From Fibrobacter sp. UWP2 (GTDB taxonomy: Bacteria > Fibrobacterota > Fibrobacteria > Fibrobacterales > Fibrobacteraceae), in assembly GCF_900141705.1 (NCBI RefSeq), contig NZ_FQYM01000012.1, forward strand, positions 1 to 64,000: a stretch of 64,000 nt of DNA. Direction: 5' to 3'. The notes beneath the pieces were generated by a model that ran no database searches, was not told the DNA's origin, and saw only the letters and a program-made list of their open reading frames with translations. The stretch's first letter is position 1, and each line of letters starts with the position of its first letter. Below are positions 27,223 to 35,698 of this stretch, one piece after another. The translations under genes were made by a program, and so were the position numbers.

Positions 27223-28908
27223 TTACTTTATCACAACTTTCCGGTAGGTGTCAAAAACTGTCCACTTTTTAAAGAACGCTTCGCGGCCAACTTCGCCCGC
27301 TTCGGTGTATTCCCGGAGGAGTTGCGACACGTCTTCATCGGAGCAAACCTTGATTTCAAAGCCACGTCCGTTGATGACCGGGAATCCATCGTAAAGATAT
27401 TTGGCTACTTCTGTGATTTCGGCGATGCGCTTGCCGCGCACTTTGACGGCGGTGCTGTCGCGCAAGATGATGATGTCGAAATCGTCGGGATAGCGGTAGC
27501 TCTCCCCCACTGTCGGGATTTCGTCACCCACGGTGTAGTGCTGCTTGACGGGCTGTTGCTTCACCACAGAGAGTGTCGCCGTATCGTAGAAGAACTCTTC
27601 GAAGATTTCTCCACGACCGTGGCGTTCGCCCTGCACGAATTCAGCCTTCTCACCTGCAGCAACCTGTCTTTCGAAAAGACCTTCCACGACGCCACATGCC
27701 GATGTCGCATGGGTCACGCGGTCAATGAGAATGAGCTCGCCCAAGGTCTTGTGCTTTTCAAAGAGGTCCACGACAATGGCTTCGGCAAATACGATTTCAA
27801 CGGAAGCGATGCCATTCTTGTTCAGCGATTCCGTCGCTTGATGCGCACCCGTGTTCACATCAATCGCATAATCGATTTTTGTAAGAGTGTCGGGAATGAT
27901 TTTCGTTCCGAGTTTCACGAGGTAGTCTTTCCCGAGTGAAAGCGGTTCGTCGTCCATCCACAGGAGCGAAGCCTTAATCTTCTTGTAGCTTCCGATGTCG
28001 GTGTCCTTGGCGAGCACGCAACCTCTGGAAACATCCACTTCGCGGTCCAGCGAAATGGTCACGGGTTCACCGACGTGAGCCTCTTCCACATTCTTGTCGC
28101 CGCGCAGAATTCCCTTGACAGCCGCCTTCTCGTTGCTCGGGAGGCTTGTAACCGTATCGCCCACGCGAATTGCGCCCGCTTCGATTTGCCCCTGGAATCC
28201 GCGGAAAGTGCGATCCGGGCGGCTCACACGCTGCACGGGCAGGTAAAAGCCCGCTTCGGTTTGCGCATCATCGATGTCGATGGTTTCAAGGTAATCCAAG
28301 AGGGCCTTGCCCTGGTACCATGCGATGTTCTTGGATTTCACGGTCACGTTGTCGCCCTCGGTGGCCGAAAGCGGAATCACATAAACGCTGTGGAGCGAAA
28401 GTTCTGCGCTCAGTTCATTGATTTGCTTCAGGATTTCTTCGAAACGTTCTTGGCTGTAGCCCACAAGATCCATCTTGTTCACGGCAAACACGAAATAGCG
28501 AATGCCCATAAGCTTGCAGATGCGGGCGTGACGGCGGGTCTGCACCAGAACACCCTGCGAGGCATCCACGAGAATCACGGAGAGGTCCGCAAATGATGCA
28601 CCTACGGCCATGTTGCGGGTATATTCCTCGTGCCCCGGCGTATCTGCCACAATAAAACTGCGACGGTCCGTCGTGAAATAGCGATACGCCACGTCGATGG
28701 TAATGCCCTGCTCGCGTTCCGCCATCAGGCCGTCGAGCAAAAGCGAATAGTCGATCTTTCCGCTGCGACTACCCACCTTGCTGTCGAGTTCCAAAGCCTT
28801 TTCCTGGTCAGCGTAAAGCAACTTAGAATCGTAAAGGATATGCCCGATGAGTGTAGATTTTCCGTCGTCCACCGAGCCGCATGTAATAAACTTCAACAAA
28901 CCTTTCAT
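27223..28908 (-). CDS. cysN: Sulfate adenylyltransferase subunit 1 (GTPase)
   Basis: A 561-residue GTPase subunit of ATP sulfurylase; with CysD it makes adenosine 5'-phosphosulfate (APS) from sulfate and ATP. G motifs are visible: CGSVDDGKST (P-loop, residues 10-19), DTPGHE and NKMD, followed by EF-Tu-like beta-barrel domains. It is longer than a typical single CysN (about 470). The last 90 or so residues have no P-loop, so this is not a CysN-CysC fusion with APS kinase; the role of the tail is unknown. The start overlaps the cysD stop by one base (TAATG). Confidence 0.93.
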   Translation of the reverse strand: MKGLLKFITCGSVDDGKSTLIGHILYDSKLLYADQEKALELDSKVGSRSGKIDYSLLLDGLMAEREQGITIDVAYRYFTTDRRSFIVADTPGHEEYTRNMAVGASFADLSVILVDASQGVLVQTRRHARICKLMGIRYFVFAVNKMDLVGYSQERFEEILKQINELSAELSLHSVYVIPLSATEGDNVTVKSKNIAWYQGKALLDYLETIDIDDAQTEAGFYLPVQRVSRPDRTFRGFQGQIEAGAIRVGDTVTSLPSNEKAAVKGILRGDKNVEEAHVGEPVTISLDREVDVSRGCVLAKDTDIGSYKKIKASLLWMDDEPLSLGKDYLVKLGTKIIPDTLTKIDYAIDVNTGAHQATESLNKNGIASVEIVFAEAIVVDLFEKHKTLGELILIDRVTHATSACGVVEGLFERQVAAGEKAEFVQGERHGRGEIFEEFFYDTATLSVVKQQPVKQHYTVGDEIPTVGESYRYPDDFDIIILRDSTAVKVRGKRIAEITEVAKYLYDGFPVINGRGFEIKVCSDEDVSQLLREYTEAGEVGREAFFKKWTVFDTYRKVVIK

Positions 28909-29807
28909 TAGAAATATCCCTCCCTCTTGCGGCGTTCCATGCTGCCCGCGGCTTCGTTGTCAATCACGCGGGATGTGCGCTCCGAGGATACTGCGCTCAA
29001 TGTTTCGTCAATGATTTCGTCAAGCGTCGTGGCGGTCGATTCAATGCCGCCCGTGAGCGGGTAGCAGCCGAGCGTGCGGAAACGCACCGACTTGATTTCG
29101 GGCGTCTCGCCTTCCCGCAGCGGGAAGCGTTCGTCGTCCACCATGATGATGTTGCCGTCACGCACCACGACCGGGCGCGGGGCCGCAAAGTACAGCGGGA
29201 CAATGTCAATCTTTTCGCGCTTGATGTACTGCCAGATGTCCTTTTCGGTCCAGTTCGAAATCGGGAAAACGCGGATGCTCTCGCCCTTGTTAATCTTGGT
29301 GTTGTAAAGCTTCCACATTTCGGGGCGCTGGTTTTTCGGGTCCCAGGCGTGCGCAGAATTGCGGAACGAGAAAATTCTCTCCTTCGCGCGGGACTTTTCT
29401 TCGTCGCGGCGACCGCCGCCAAATGCAGCGGTAAAGCCGTACTTGTTCAAGGCCTGCTTCAGGGCCTGCGTCTTCATGATGTCGGTGTATGCCGCCCCGT
29501 GGTCAAACGGGTTGATGCCTTGCTTGACGCCGTCCTGGTTGATGTATTCCAGCATCTCGATGCCGAGCTTTTGCGCCGTGCGGTCGCGGAACTCGATCAT
29601 CTCGCGGAACTTCCACGTGGTGTTCACGTGCAAGAACGGGAAAGGCGGCTTTTCGGGGTAAAAGGCCTTCATGGCCAAATGCAACATGACGGAACTGTCC
29701 TTGCCTATCGAGTACAGCATCACGGGCTTTTCGCATTCAGCAGCGACTTCGCGGATGATGTAGATGGCTTCGGCTTCCAGCTCGTCGAGGTGTGAAAATT
29801 CGCTCAC
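28908..29807 (-). CDS. cysD: Sulfate adenylyltransferase subunit 2
   Basis: A 299-residue catalytic subunit of ATP sulfurylase of the PP-loop/adenine-nucleotide alpha-hydrolase superfamily. The PP-loop appears as [14 protein letters not shown], with the downstream [16 protein letters not shown] and [12 protein letters not shown] blocks typical of CysD. The length is normal. It is third in an operon aprA-aprB-cysD-cysN. Confidence 0.97.
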   Translation of the reverse strand: MSEFSHLDELEAEAIYIIREVAAECEKPVMLYSIGKDSSVMLHLAMKAFYPEKPPFPFLHVNTTWKFREMIEFRDRTAQKLGIEMLEYINQDGVKQGINPFDHGAAYTDIMKTQALKQALNKYGFTAAFGGGRRDEEKSRAKERIFSFRNSAHAWDPKNQRPEMWKLYNTKINKGESIRVFPISNWTEKDIWQYIKREKIDIVPLYFAAPRPVVVRDGNIIMVDDERFPLREGETPEIKSVRFRTLGCYPLTGGIESTATTLDEIIDETLSAVSSERTSRVIDNEAAGSMERRKREGYF

Positions 29808-29817
29808 TGTGAAACTC

Positions 29818-30144
29818 CTAGTATTTGTTAGATTCCTTGGGGTCGATATCGATAGTCTTGACGCTTCCGTCGTTCAGTTCAAAAAACCAGCGCACGATAT
29901 CGTTCTTTTCGCCCTTGACTTTTTCGGTATGCACCTTGCAGCCCTTGCCGCCGATGTCTTCGCCGAGAAAGAAACTGATGGCGTGAACGGGGCATTCCTT
30001 GATGCACGAGGTACAACCCCAGCAGTCCTTGGGGTACTTGATAAACGCTTTTTTATTTTCGTTTATCTTGATTAACGTGCCGGGGCAAACGTCGTGGCAG
30101 CGCCCGCAACCGATGCACTTGCTTTGATCAATGCTAATGCTCAT
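29818..30144 (-). CDS. aprB: APS reductase beta subunit (ferredoxin type)
   Basis: A 108-residue iron-sulfur protein that would pass electrons to AprA. Two 4Fe-4S motifs are visible, [13 protein letters not shown] and [12 protein letters not shown], followed by a C-terminal tail ([18 protein letters not shown]) like that of adenylylsulfate reductase beta subunits. The start at 30144 ([14 protein letters not shown]) overlaps the end of aprA by 11 bases; a longer frame would add a non-family extension. The operon with cysDN and the absence of dsrAB fit an assimilatory role. Confidence 0.85.
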   Translation of the reverse strand: MSISIDQSKCIGCGRCHDVCPGTLIKINENKKAFIKYPKDCWGCTSCIKECPVHAISFFLGEDIGGKGCKVHTEKVKGEKNDIVRWFFELNDGSVKTIDIDPKESNKY

Positions 30145-31888
30145 AGTTCCTTTGCCCTTCTGCGGTGAGTTCGCGCAGGATGATTTTGATTTCACCGTTT
30201 TCGAGACGGGAATTCACGTACTTGCGGAAGTTGACGTTGTCTTTTTCGGGATAGTCGAGGTTCTCGGCAAAACTGTGCCAGCGGGTTTCGTGACGTGCGG
30301 CCAAGTGCGCAATCACGCTCTTGCAAACCGTCAGCCGTTCCTTGAGTTCGTAGATAAACATCACCTCTTGCAGGTCGGCGGCACGCAAGTCGCCCACGCG
30401 GGTCTCGATCTTCTCGATTTCCTTGAGAGCAACCGCTAACTGATTTTCGCTATAACGATAGCCTGTCTTGATGCCGCCTGCATAAGTGTCCATAACTGCT
30501 TGCATTGCTTCTTCAAGGTGCTCGACAGATTCGTTGCGGGCTTCTTCGGTATTGCCGCCGCGCTTGCTGAGGAATTTCTCGATTTCTGCGACATGTTCTG
30601 TAACCTCCTCTTCCGAAATTTTTTCCAGCGGATTCGCGCCCGGCGCGCTAGATCCCTGAGCTGGTTGATGAGTTTGTCGAATCAGCCGAAGGGCCGACAA
30701 ACCCTTTACATACTCCACGGCACTCTTCGCCGCAATCTCGCCTTCGGCAAGCGCTCCCGTCACGTACTTCTGCGGAGCACCACCGGCAACATCGCCCGCG
30801 GCGTAAAGCCCTTCGATGGTCGTGGCGCGCTTGGTATCGACCCAGTAACCGCTTGCGGTGTGGCCGCCCACGATGTAAGGCTCCGTACCCTCAATTTCGA
30901 CATTCGCCTTCGACGGCGTGTCGTTTTCAATCCAGCGAATCGTCTGCGACGGCGCCATGTTCAGGTACGCCTTCAAAAGCGATTCTTCCTGCTCGGGCGT
31001 AATCCCAACGGTGCGCAAGTAGCACGGCCCGCGACCTTCCAGATTTTCGGCCACCGTGCCGTAAACACGTTCCGAAGTAGAAATCCCGTACTTGGTCTCG
31101 TAAACTTCTCCGAGGGAATTCACCTGCTTGGCGCCAACGCCCTGCGCGAGCGTCCCCGTCGGGGCAATCGTGTCCTTGCAACGGAGCGCTATGAACCGCA
31201 TTTCGAACGTGGTCATCTCGGCGCCGTGACGGATTCCCATGGCGTAACCCGCACCCGTATTGAACGGCGGGTACCACATCTTGTGCCGCGAAAATCCCGG
31301 ATTGTTCGGGCGGTAAAGCCCGGCGGCACCGCCCGTCGCGACAATCACCGCACCCGCCTCAATGGCGTAGAAGGTATCGTTCTCTATCCCGAAACCGAAC
31401 GCACCGTCAATCTTGTTATCGTGAACGGAAAAATCAAAAATGTTCACGTGGTTCAGCACCTGAACGTTCGGGGCCTTCGCGACAGCCGCCGCCAAAATCG
31501 GCTTGATGTTCTCGCCGTTGATTTTGATGTTGCGGTTCCCGCGCGTCACATACTTGCCGTCCTTGTCTTTCAAGATGACAAGGCCGAGATTTTCCAAATG
31601 CGCGGTGACCTCGTTGAACTTCTCGGAGATGGAATAGAGCAGATCCTCGCGGACGATCCCGTCGGCATCCTTCTTCGCGTATTCCACGTAATCCCTGGGC
31701 GTGCGGCCTTCGGTAATGTAGGCGTTCAGCGCGTTTACGCCGGCAGCCAGGCAGCCGCTCCGCTTGATATTCGCCTTCTCGACGACAAGTATCTTGATGC
31801 CGGCTTTAGAAGCAGCAATGGCCGCATAACAGCCGGCAGTACCGCCGCCTATGACCAACAAGTCCGTCTTGATCCGTTCTATCTTCAC
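30134..31888 (-). CDS. aprA: Adenylylsulfate reductase alpha subunit (FAD)
   Basis: A 584-residue flavoprotein of the fumarate reductase/succinate dehydrogenase superfamily that reduces APS to sulfite and AMP. FAD motifs: LLVIGGGTAGCYAAIAASKAG near the start, then VATGGAAGLY and GLYAAGDVAGG. The long helical C terminus is as in AprA. The start is taken as GTG 31888, because GGAGG lies 4-5 bases before it; an upstream ATG in frame would place that site inside the gene. With CysDN and no PAPS-pathway gene, this predicts direct APS reduction. Transcribed from a sulfur-regulon promoter. Confidence 0.87.
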   Translation of the reverse strand: MKIERIKTDLLVIGGGTAGCYAAIAASKAGIKILVVEKANIKRSGCLAAGVNALNAYITEGRTPRDYVEYAKKDADGIVREDLLYSISEKFNEVTAHLENLGLVILKDKDGKYVTRGNRNIKINGENIKPILAAAVAKAPNVQVLNHVNIFDFSVHDNKIDGAFGFGIENDTFYAIEAGAVIVATGGAAGLYRPNNPGFSRHKMWYPPFNTGAGYAMGIRHGAEMTTFEMRFIALRCKDTIAPTGTLAQGVGAKQVNSLGEVYETKYGISTSERVYGTVAENLEGRGPCYLRTVGITPEQEESLLKAYLNMAPSQTIRWIENDTPSKANVEIEGTEPYIVGGHTASGYWVDTKRATTIEGLYAAGDVAGGAPQKYVTGALAEGEIAAKSAVEYVKGLSALRLIRQTHQPAQGSSAPGANPLEKISEEEVTEHVAEIEKFLSKRGGNTEEARNESVEHLEEAMQAVMDTYAGGIKTGYRYSENQLAVALKEIEKIETRVGDLRAADLQEVMFIYELKERLTVCKSVIAHLAARHETRWHSFAENLDYPEKDNVNFRKYVNSRLENGEIKIILRELTAEGQRNYEH

Positions 31889-31919
31889 AGCACCTCCGTA
31901 CAAATGCTTTGTGCCGCCA

Positions 31920-31988
31920 AATATAGAACGCGGCTTGAGCCGCGTCCAATACTATCTTTTTATGGTGTTTTATAGGTTTTTACTATAG
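31920..31988 (-). promoter_or_regulatory. Sulfur-regulon promoter, apr-cys operon
   Basis: Minus strand: TTGGAC at 31949-31944, 18-bp spacer containing a GCGGCT/AGCCGC palindrome, TATATT at 31925-31920, upstream CACCATAAAA block. Confidence 0.75.
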
Positions 31989-32012
31989 CTTTCAAAAAAA
32001 TTCCATACCGAA

Positions 32013-32053
32013 GGTGCCCCCGGAATCAGGACTTCTTAGAAACCAGGGGCACC
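32013..32053 (-). terminator. Hairpin after the JAMM gene
   Basis: A perfect 8-bp stem GGTGCCCC/GGGGCACC (32013-32020 with 32046-32053) and a 25-base loop, 15 bases after the stop of the JAMM gene. T residues appear only farther away, so termination is plausible but not proven. Confidence 0.45.
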
Positions 32054-32068
32054 CGATTGTACGGAACT

Positions 32069-32479
32069 TTATTCGACCACGAGGCCTTCGTTCGTGGCGG
32101 TATCGCCCTCGATGTGGAAGGAATTGAGCACCGGATGTTCGCGGTCCATGAGCGAAAGAATCAAGTAGCTCGCCCTGCTATCGTAGGCAAGACGCTTGTC
32201 TTCTTCCGACGGGCGCGAAGGGGATTCCGGATGGGAATGCCAGTTGCCCAGCGGCGAGAGGCCGTTTGCACGCATGTCCTTGATGGCGGCAAGCTGTTCC
32301 TTGGGATCCAGCGAAAAATGCTCGTTCGAATGGTCGATATTCGTAAGCAGATAGACCTTCTCGATATGCTTGTCGCCACCTTCGATGCGCCCCGCAATCA
32401 GCCCGCAGGCCTCTTCGGGGAGGTTCTTTTGGGCGTGCGCGAGGATTTTTTCGTAGTTGTCTTTTGAGATTGTGATCAT
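32069..32479 (-). CDS. JAMM/MPN (M67) metalloprotease for a sulfur-carrier protein
   Basis: A 136-residue zinc peptidase of the JAB1/MPN family. The JAMM signature is complete: EEACG (Glu near 25) and NWHSHPESPSRPSEEDK (His-x-His-x10-Asp). Relatives such as Mec+ and HcyD trim or release cargo from ThiS/MoaD-like carriers. It is the last gene of a tusA - carrier - E1 - JAMM operon, so its likely substrate is the carrier at 33298-33504, which ends in Gly-Gly-Gly-Cys and would need its last residue removed. The start at ATG 32479 has AGGCGG upstream; a GTG two codons earlier is possible. Confidence 0.87.
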   Translation of the reverse strand: MITISKDNYEKILAHAQKNLPEEACGLIAGRIEGGDKHIEKVYLLTNIDHSNEHFSLDPKEQLAAIKDMRANGLSPLGNWHSHPESPSRPSEEDKRLAYDSRASYLILSLMDREHPVLNSFHIEGDTATNEGLVVE

Positions 32480-32488
32480 TCGCACCGC

Positions 32489-33298
32489 CTAGTGTTTCAA
32501 GTCGCAAACCGCCTGCTCGTAGTCGATGAGCTGCGTGATGGTCGGGTGCGTGCCGCAAACAGCGCAGTCTTCGGTATGCGTCGGAAGTTTCACCTTGCGA
32601 AATTCCATTGTGAGCGCATTGTAGGTGAGCAAGTAGCCCGTGAGCAAATTGCCCACGCCGAGAATGTACTTGACGGCTTCCATCGCCTGCAGACTACCGA
32701 TAACGCCGCCCATAGCGCCAATCACGCCCGCCTGCTTGCAGGTCGGCACGGCATCTTTCGGAGGCGGTTCCTTGAACACGCAGCGGTAGCAGGGGCCCTG
32801 GCCCGGAACATACGTCATGAGCTGGCCCTGGAAGCGGATGATTCCCGCATGGGAGAAGGGCTTTTTCGCCATCACGCAAGCGTCGTTAATGAGGAACTTC
32901 GCCGGGAAATTGTCCGTGCCGTCGATGATGAAATCGTAATCCTTGATGAGGTCGAGGATGTTTTCGCTCGTCACGAAGGTGTGGTAAGTAATCACCTTCA
33001 CATCGGGGTTCATCGCTTCCATCGTCTCTTTCGCGGATTGCACCTTGGGCTTGCCCACATCGGCCGTAGCGTGAATGATCTGGCGCTGCAGATTGGAAAG
33101 GTCGACCACGTCGGCATCGGCAATGCCGATGGTGCCCACGCCTGCGGCGGCAAGGTACATGGCCACAGGAGCCCCGAGGCCACCCGCGCCAATCACGAGA
33201 ACTTTTGCGTTCAGGAGCTTCTTCTGGCCCTTCGCACCCACCTCTTTCAAGATGATGTGACGGGAATAGCGCTCCAACTGTTCGTTAGTAAATGCCAT
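32489..33298 (-). CDS. E1-like adenylyltransferase (ThiF/MoeB/HesA family)
   Basis: A 269-residue enzyme that would adenylate the C-terminal Gly of a ubiquitin-like sulfur carrier before thiocarboxylate formation. ATP-binding GAGGLGAPV, the Arg/Gln helix NLQRQI, the DGTDNF loop, the PTCKQAGVIG loop and two zinc Cys pairs (CYRC and CAVC) are all present. It starts at the last base of the carrier gene (33298). It forms an operon with the carrier, a JAMM protease and TusA. By analogy to HcyF of Wolinella it may serve homocysteine synthesis (inference). Confidence 0.9.
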   Translation of the reverse strand: MAFTNEQLERYSRHIILKEVGAKGQKKLLNAKVLVIGAGGLGAPVAMYLAAAGVGTIGIADADVVDLSNLQRQIIHATADVGKPKVQSAKETMEAMNPDVKVITYHTFVTSENILDLIKDYDFIIDGTDNFPAKFLINDACVMAKKPFSHAGIIRFQGQLMTYVPGQGPCYRCVFKEPPPKDAVPTCKQAGVIGAMGGVIGSLQAMEAVKYILGVGNLLTGYLLTYNALTMEFRKVKLPTHTEDCAVCGTHPTITQLIDYEQAVCDLKH

Positions 33299-33504
33299 TA
33301 GCAGCCGCCTCCCATGAAGTAGAGGAACTCGACGCTGTCACCGTCCTTGAGCACGGCCTTGTCAAACGTTCCGCCTTCGACAAATTCCTCGTTCACGGAA
33401 ACCGTCACGTAAAGCGGGTTGTCAATCTTCTCAGCTTCAATCAGTTCTGCGACGGTGAGGCCGTCCTTGTATTCTTTCTTGTTTCCTGCAACTGTAATAA
33501 ACAT
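33298..33504 (-). CDS. ThiS/MoaD-like sulfur carrier with Gly-Gly-Gly-Cys end
   Basis: A 68-residue beta-grasp protein similar to ThiS and HcyS. The C terminus is FMGGGC, so the reactive Gly-Gly is masked by one extra Cys. In QbsE and HcyS systems, extra residues after Gly-Gly are known to be removed by a JAMM protease before E1 activation, and a JAMM gene lies in this operon. AAGGAG precedes the start. It overlaps the E1 gene by one base. Predicted role: carrying sulfur as a thiocarboxylate to a homocysteine- or cysteine-forming enzyme. Confidence 0.85.
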   Translation of the reverse strand: MFITVAGNKKEYKDGLTVAELIEAEKIDNPLYVTVSVNEEFVEGGTFDKAVLKDGDSVEFLYFMGGGC

Positions 33505-33518
33505 TTTACACTCCTTGG

Positions 33519-33764
33519 TTAGTCGCCGACCTTCTTCACGATAAGCGTGAAGGAGCCATCCTGGTTGTCGTCAAGTTTCAAGATTTCGTGTCCCTCTTCC
33601 TTGATGCTGCGCGGCACGTTCTGCACCGGTTCGCCGTCGTTCAGGCGAATAGAAAGGATTTGGCCTTCTTCCAGTTCCTCGAGGGCGACCTTCGCCTTCA
33701 CGAAAGTAGTCGGGCACACGACATCGGTAATGTCGATGGTATCATCAATTTTTATTTCTGCCAT
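33519..33764 (-). CDS. TusA-family sulfur-transfer protein
   Basis: An 81-residue TusA-like protein with the Cys motif CPTTFVKAK in place of the usual CPxP, at residues 17-25. TusA proteins carry persulfide sulfur between enzymes. The start at 33764 (MAEIKIDDTIDITDVV) has ACGGAG upstream. It is the first gene of the carrier-E1-JAMM operon. A truncated copy of its first 16 codons with its promoter lies at 39693-39850. Substituting Thr-Thr for x-Pro after the Cys is unusual for classical TusA but occurs in relatives that travel with carrier genes. Confidence 0.8.
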   Translation of the reverse strand: MAEIKIDDTIDITDVVCPTTFVKAKVALEELEEGQILSIRLNDGEPVQNVPRSIKEEGHEILKLDDNQDGSFTLIVKKVGD

Positions 33765-33802
33765 TGTTGTTTCTCCGTACATTGTTGTTTTAATCTGGCC
33801 CA

Positions 33803-33870
33803 AATATAGAACGCGTTCTTGCGTGCGTCCAATACATTGTTTTTATGCTGAATTATCAGTTTTTTCTATA
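33803..33870 (-). promoter_or_regulatory. Sulfur-regulon promoter, tusA-carrier-E1-JAMM operon
   Basis: Minus strand: TTGGAC at 33832-33827, 18-bp spacer, TATATT at 33808-33803, upstream GATAATTCAGCATAAAA block. The palindrome GAACGCGTTC abuts the -10. Confidence 0.8.
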
Positions 33871-33927
33871 ACAAGTTGCAGGGCTTGTATAAATAATCTT
33901 GTGCCTTTAAAGAAGCTATCGGAAGAA

Positions 33928-33984
33928 CCGATAATTCGTTATCAAAAAAATGTATTAGGAACTGGGCGCGCGAGGTTCTATCTT
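33928..33984 (+). promoter_or_regulatory. Sulfur-regulon promoter, rhodanese-TusA-DsrE gene
   Basis: Plus strand: TTAGGA at 33955-33960, 18-bp spacer, TATCTT at 33979-33984, with an upstream GATAATTCGTTATC block. It is a weaker match than the others and points away from the tusA promoter 60 bp to its left. Confidence 0.6.
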
Positions 33985-34020
33985 TAGTCGATTAAGCTAT
34001 AAGACCGAAAAGGTGCGACC

Positions 34021-35028
34021 ATGTCCGAAGTCAAAATTTATCCGGCAAAAGATTTTTATAAAATCGATACTAAGAATTCAACCTTACTCGATGTTCGCGA
34101 GCCGAGCGAAGCCATCGTACGCCCTGTAAATGGTGCGTTGCAGGTTCCGTTCTTTGAACTGTCCAAGAAGATAGACAACATCCCGAAAGACAAACCCGTT
34201 TACGTGTTCTGCTCCACGGGGGACCGCTCCGAAGAGGTTGCTGAAATCCTCGCCGACCGCGATTATGACGTATACAATGTGGAAGGCGGGCTTGAAGCTG
34301 TCCCGAAAGTGCATTTCGTGGATGCCAGGGGCCTCAAGTGCCCGGGCCCCATCGTGAAGGTGGACGAAGCGGTCAAAAGCGTGTCCGTCGGCGAAGAAGT
34401 CCAGGTGGAAGCGACCGAGAAGGCGTTCTTCTCGGATGTGGATGTCTGGTGCCAGCGTACCGGCAACGAGTTGAAATCGCTTGCCGAAAAAGACGGCATT
34501 ATTTATGCGACCATCGTAAAGCGCGATGCGCCCCAGTCTCTTGAAAAAAGGGATTTTGAGCACGGCAAGACATTCGTCGTTTTCAGCGGCGATTTGGACA
34601 AGGCCATTGCCTCGTTCATCATGGCGAATGGTGCCGCTGCGATGGGCCGCCCGGTCACGATGTTTTTTACCTTCTGGGGAGTAAGCATTTTGCGCAGGCC
34701 CGAAAAGGTCCGCGTCAAGAAATCGTTCATCGGAAAAATGTTCGGGTTCATGATGCCCCGCGGCTCCAAGAAACTCGGGCTTTCGCGCATGAACTTTGGC
34801 GGTATCGGCGCAAAGATGATTCGAGCCGTGATGAAGCAGAACGGAGTCTCTTCGCTGGAAGAACTGATTGAAAGCGCAAGGCAGAAGGGCGTGAAGTTTG
34901 TCGCCTGCCAGATGTCGATGGAACTCATGGGCATCGCTGCGGAAGAGTTGATTGACGGCGTGGAACTCGGTGGAGTCGCGACGATGCTAGGCTCCGCCGA
35001 AAAGTCCGACTTGACATACTTTATCTAG
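34021..35028 (+). CDS. Rhodanese-TusA-DsrE2 fusion sulfurtransferase
   Basis: A 335-residue cytoplasmic protein joining three sulfur-relay domains. A rhodanese domain (about 5-92) has Cys in VFCSTGDRS. A TusA domain (about 97-170) has DARGLKCPGPIVK. A DsrE/DsrF-type domain (about 180-335) has a conserved Cys in FVACQMSMELMGI. The same order is found at the C terminus of coenzyme A-disulfide-reductase-type proteins. It would take up sulfane sulfur and pass it among carriers. It is divergent from the tusA operon and has its own sulfur-type promoter. Confidence 0.88.
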   Translation: MSEVKIYPAKDFYKIDTKNSTLLDVREPSEAIVRPVNGALQVPFFELSKKIDNIPKDKPVYVFCSTGDRSEEVAEILADRDYDVYNVEGGLEAVPKVHFVDARGLKCPGPIVKVDEAVKSVSVGEEVQVEATEKAFFSDVDVWCQRTGNELKSLAEKDGIIYATIVKRDAPQSLEKRDFEHGKTFVVFSGDLDKAIASFIMANGAAAMGRPVTMFFTFWGVSILRRPEKVRVKKSFIGKMFGFMMPRGSKKLGLSRMNFGGIGAKMIRAVMKQNGVSSLEELIESARQKGVKFVACQMSMELMGIAAEELIDGVELGGVATMLGSAEKSDLTYFI

Positions 35029-35044
35029 GCTCAACCTTTATGCA

Positions 35045-35587
35045 TCAGTGATGATGCGAATGGTCATGCATGGAATGGTCGGGCATGAAATGATTCATCT
35101 CGATGGATTGCTTTGCCGGCTGGTAGCCTGCAATGGACGGATCCACCATACCAAAAATCATGGCGATGTGAGACAGAACCAAGAATGCAGCCAGCAAAGA
35201 AATGCGGATGATGTGCCTTTTCTTCGGCTCAGCATGCTTAAAGAGAAGCTTCAAGTTGAGCAGCGCCAGCAGAATCATCGGAATGCCCGCCAACAGGTAC
35301 GAGAAGATGGCGACCACATCGACCCATGTCCTGAAATCCCCGTTGGACGCGAGTGGCAGAACCACGGCAGGGAACAGGTAAAGGATGATGCCGATAAATG
35401 CAACACCCGCAAGTACGCCGCACACGCGGTTCACCTTTTTTGTCAACTCGGCCTTTTCTGAAAGGAGCGGAATCAACAGTTCCGTAATCGCGATGGTTTC
35501 TGCCAAGACGACAGGAATTGCCATGAACAGAATCAAGTTCCACGGCGAATTCTGCATCAGTAAATCCATATAATGGGTAGAAGACAT
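35045..35587 (-). CDS. Small membrane protein with His-rich tail
   Basis: A 180-residue inner-membrane protein with four or five transmembrane helices and a C-terminal tail containing NHFMPDHSMHDHSHHH, which is likely to bind a metal ion. The opening THYMDLLMQNSPWNLILFMAIPV recalls DUF6803-type proteins, an assignment I hold loosely. AAGGAG precedes the start. It is convergent with the rhodanese fusion gene and divergent from bioB, with a perfect inverted repeat in its leader. Function unknown; a metal- or sulfur-related transport role is only a guess. Confidence 0.6.
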   Translation of the reverse strand: MSSTHYMDLLMQNSPWNLILFMAIPVVLAETIAITELLIPLLSEKAELTKKVNRVCGVLAGVAFIGIILYLFPAVVLPLASNGDFRTWVDVVAIFSYLLAGIPMILLALLNLKLLFKHAEPKKRHIIRISLLAAFLVLSHIAMIFGMVDPSIAGYQPAKQSIEMNHFMPDHSMHDHSHHH

Positions 35588-35604
35588 AATGTGCTCCTTG
35601 GTTT

Positions 35605-35631
35605 ATTTTCCTATATTTTCAATAGGAAAAT
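35605..35631. promoter_or_regulatory. Perfect 10-bp inverted repeat upstream of the His-tail membrane protein
   Basis: ATTTTCCTAT and ATAGGAAAAT with a 7-base spacer, 18 bases upstream of the minus-strand start codon and about 70 bases before bioB. It is placed like an operator or 5'-UTR hairpin. Confidence 0.5.
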
Positions 35632-35698
35632 AGCAAACGGCGACCTTTTTTGACCACACTTTAGCATATATTATTTTTCTATAGGACAGATTTTTATT

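Noticed and set aside
27223-28908. CysN/CysC bifunctional fusion
   Set aside because: The C-terminal extension has no second P-loop or APS-kinase motif.
30134-31888. Dissimilatory sulfate respiration
   Set aside because: AprAB is present, but no dsrAB, qmo or related genes appear in the window and the operon and promoters group with assimilation genes.
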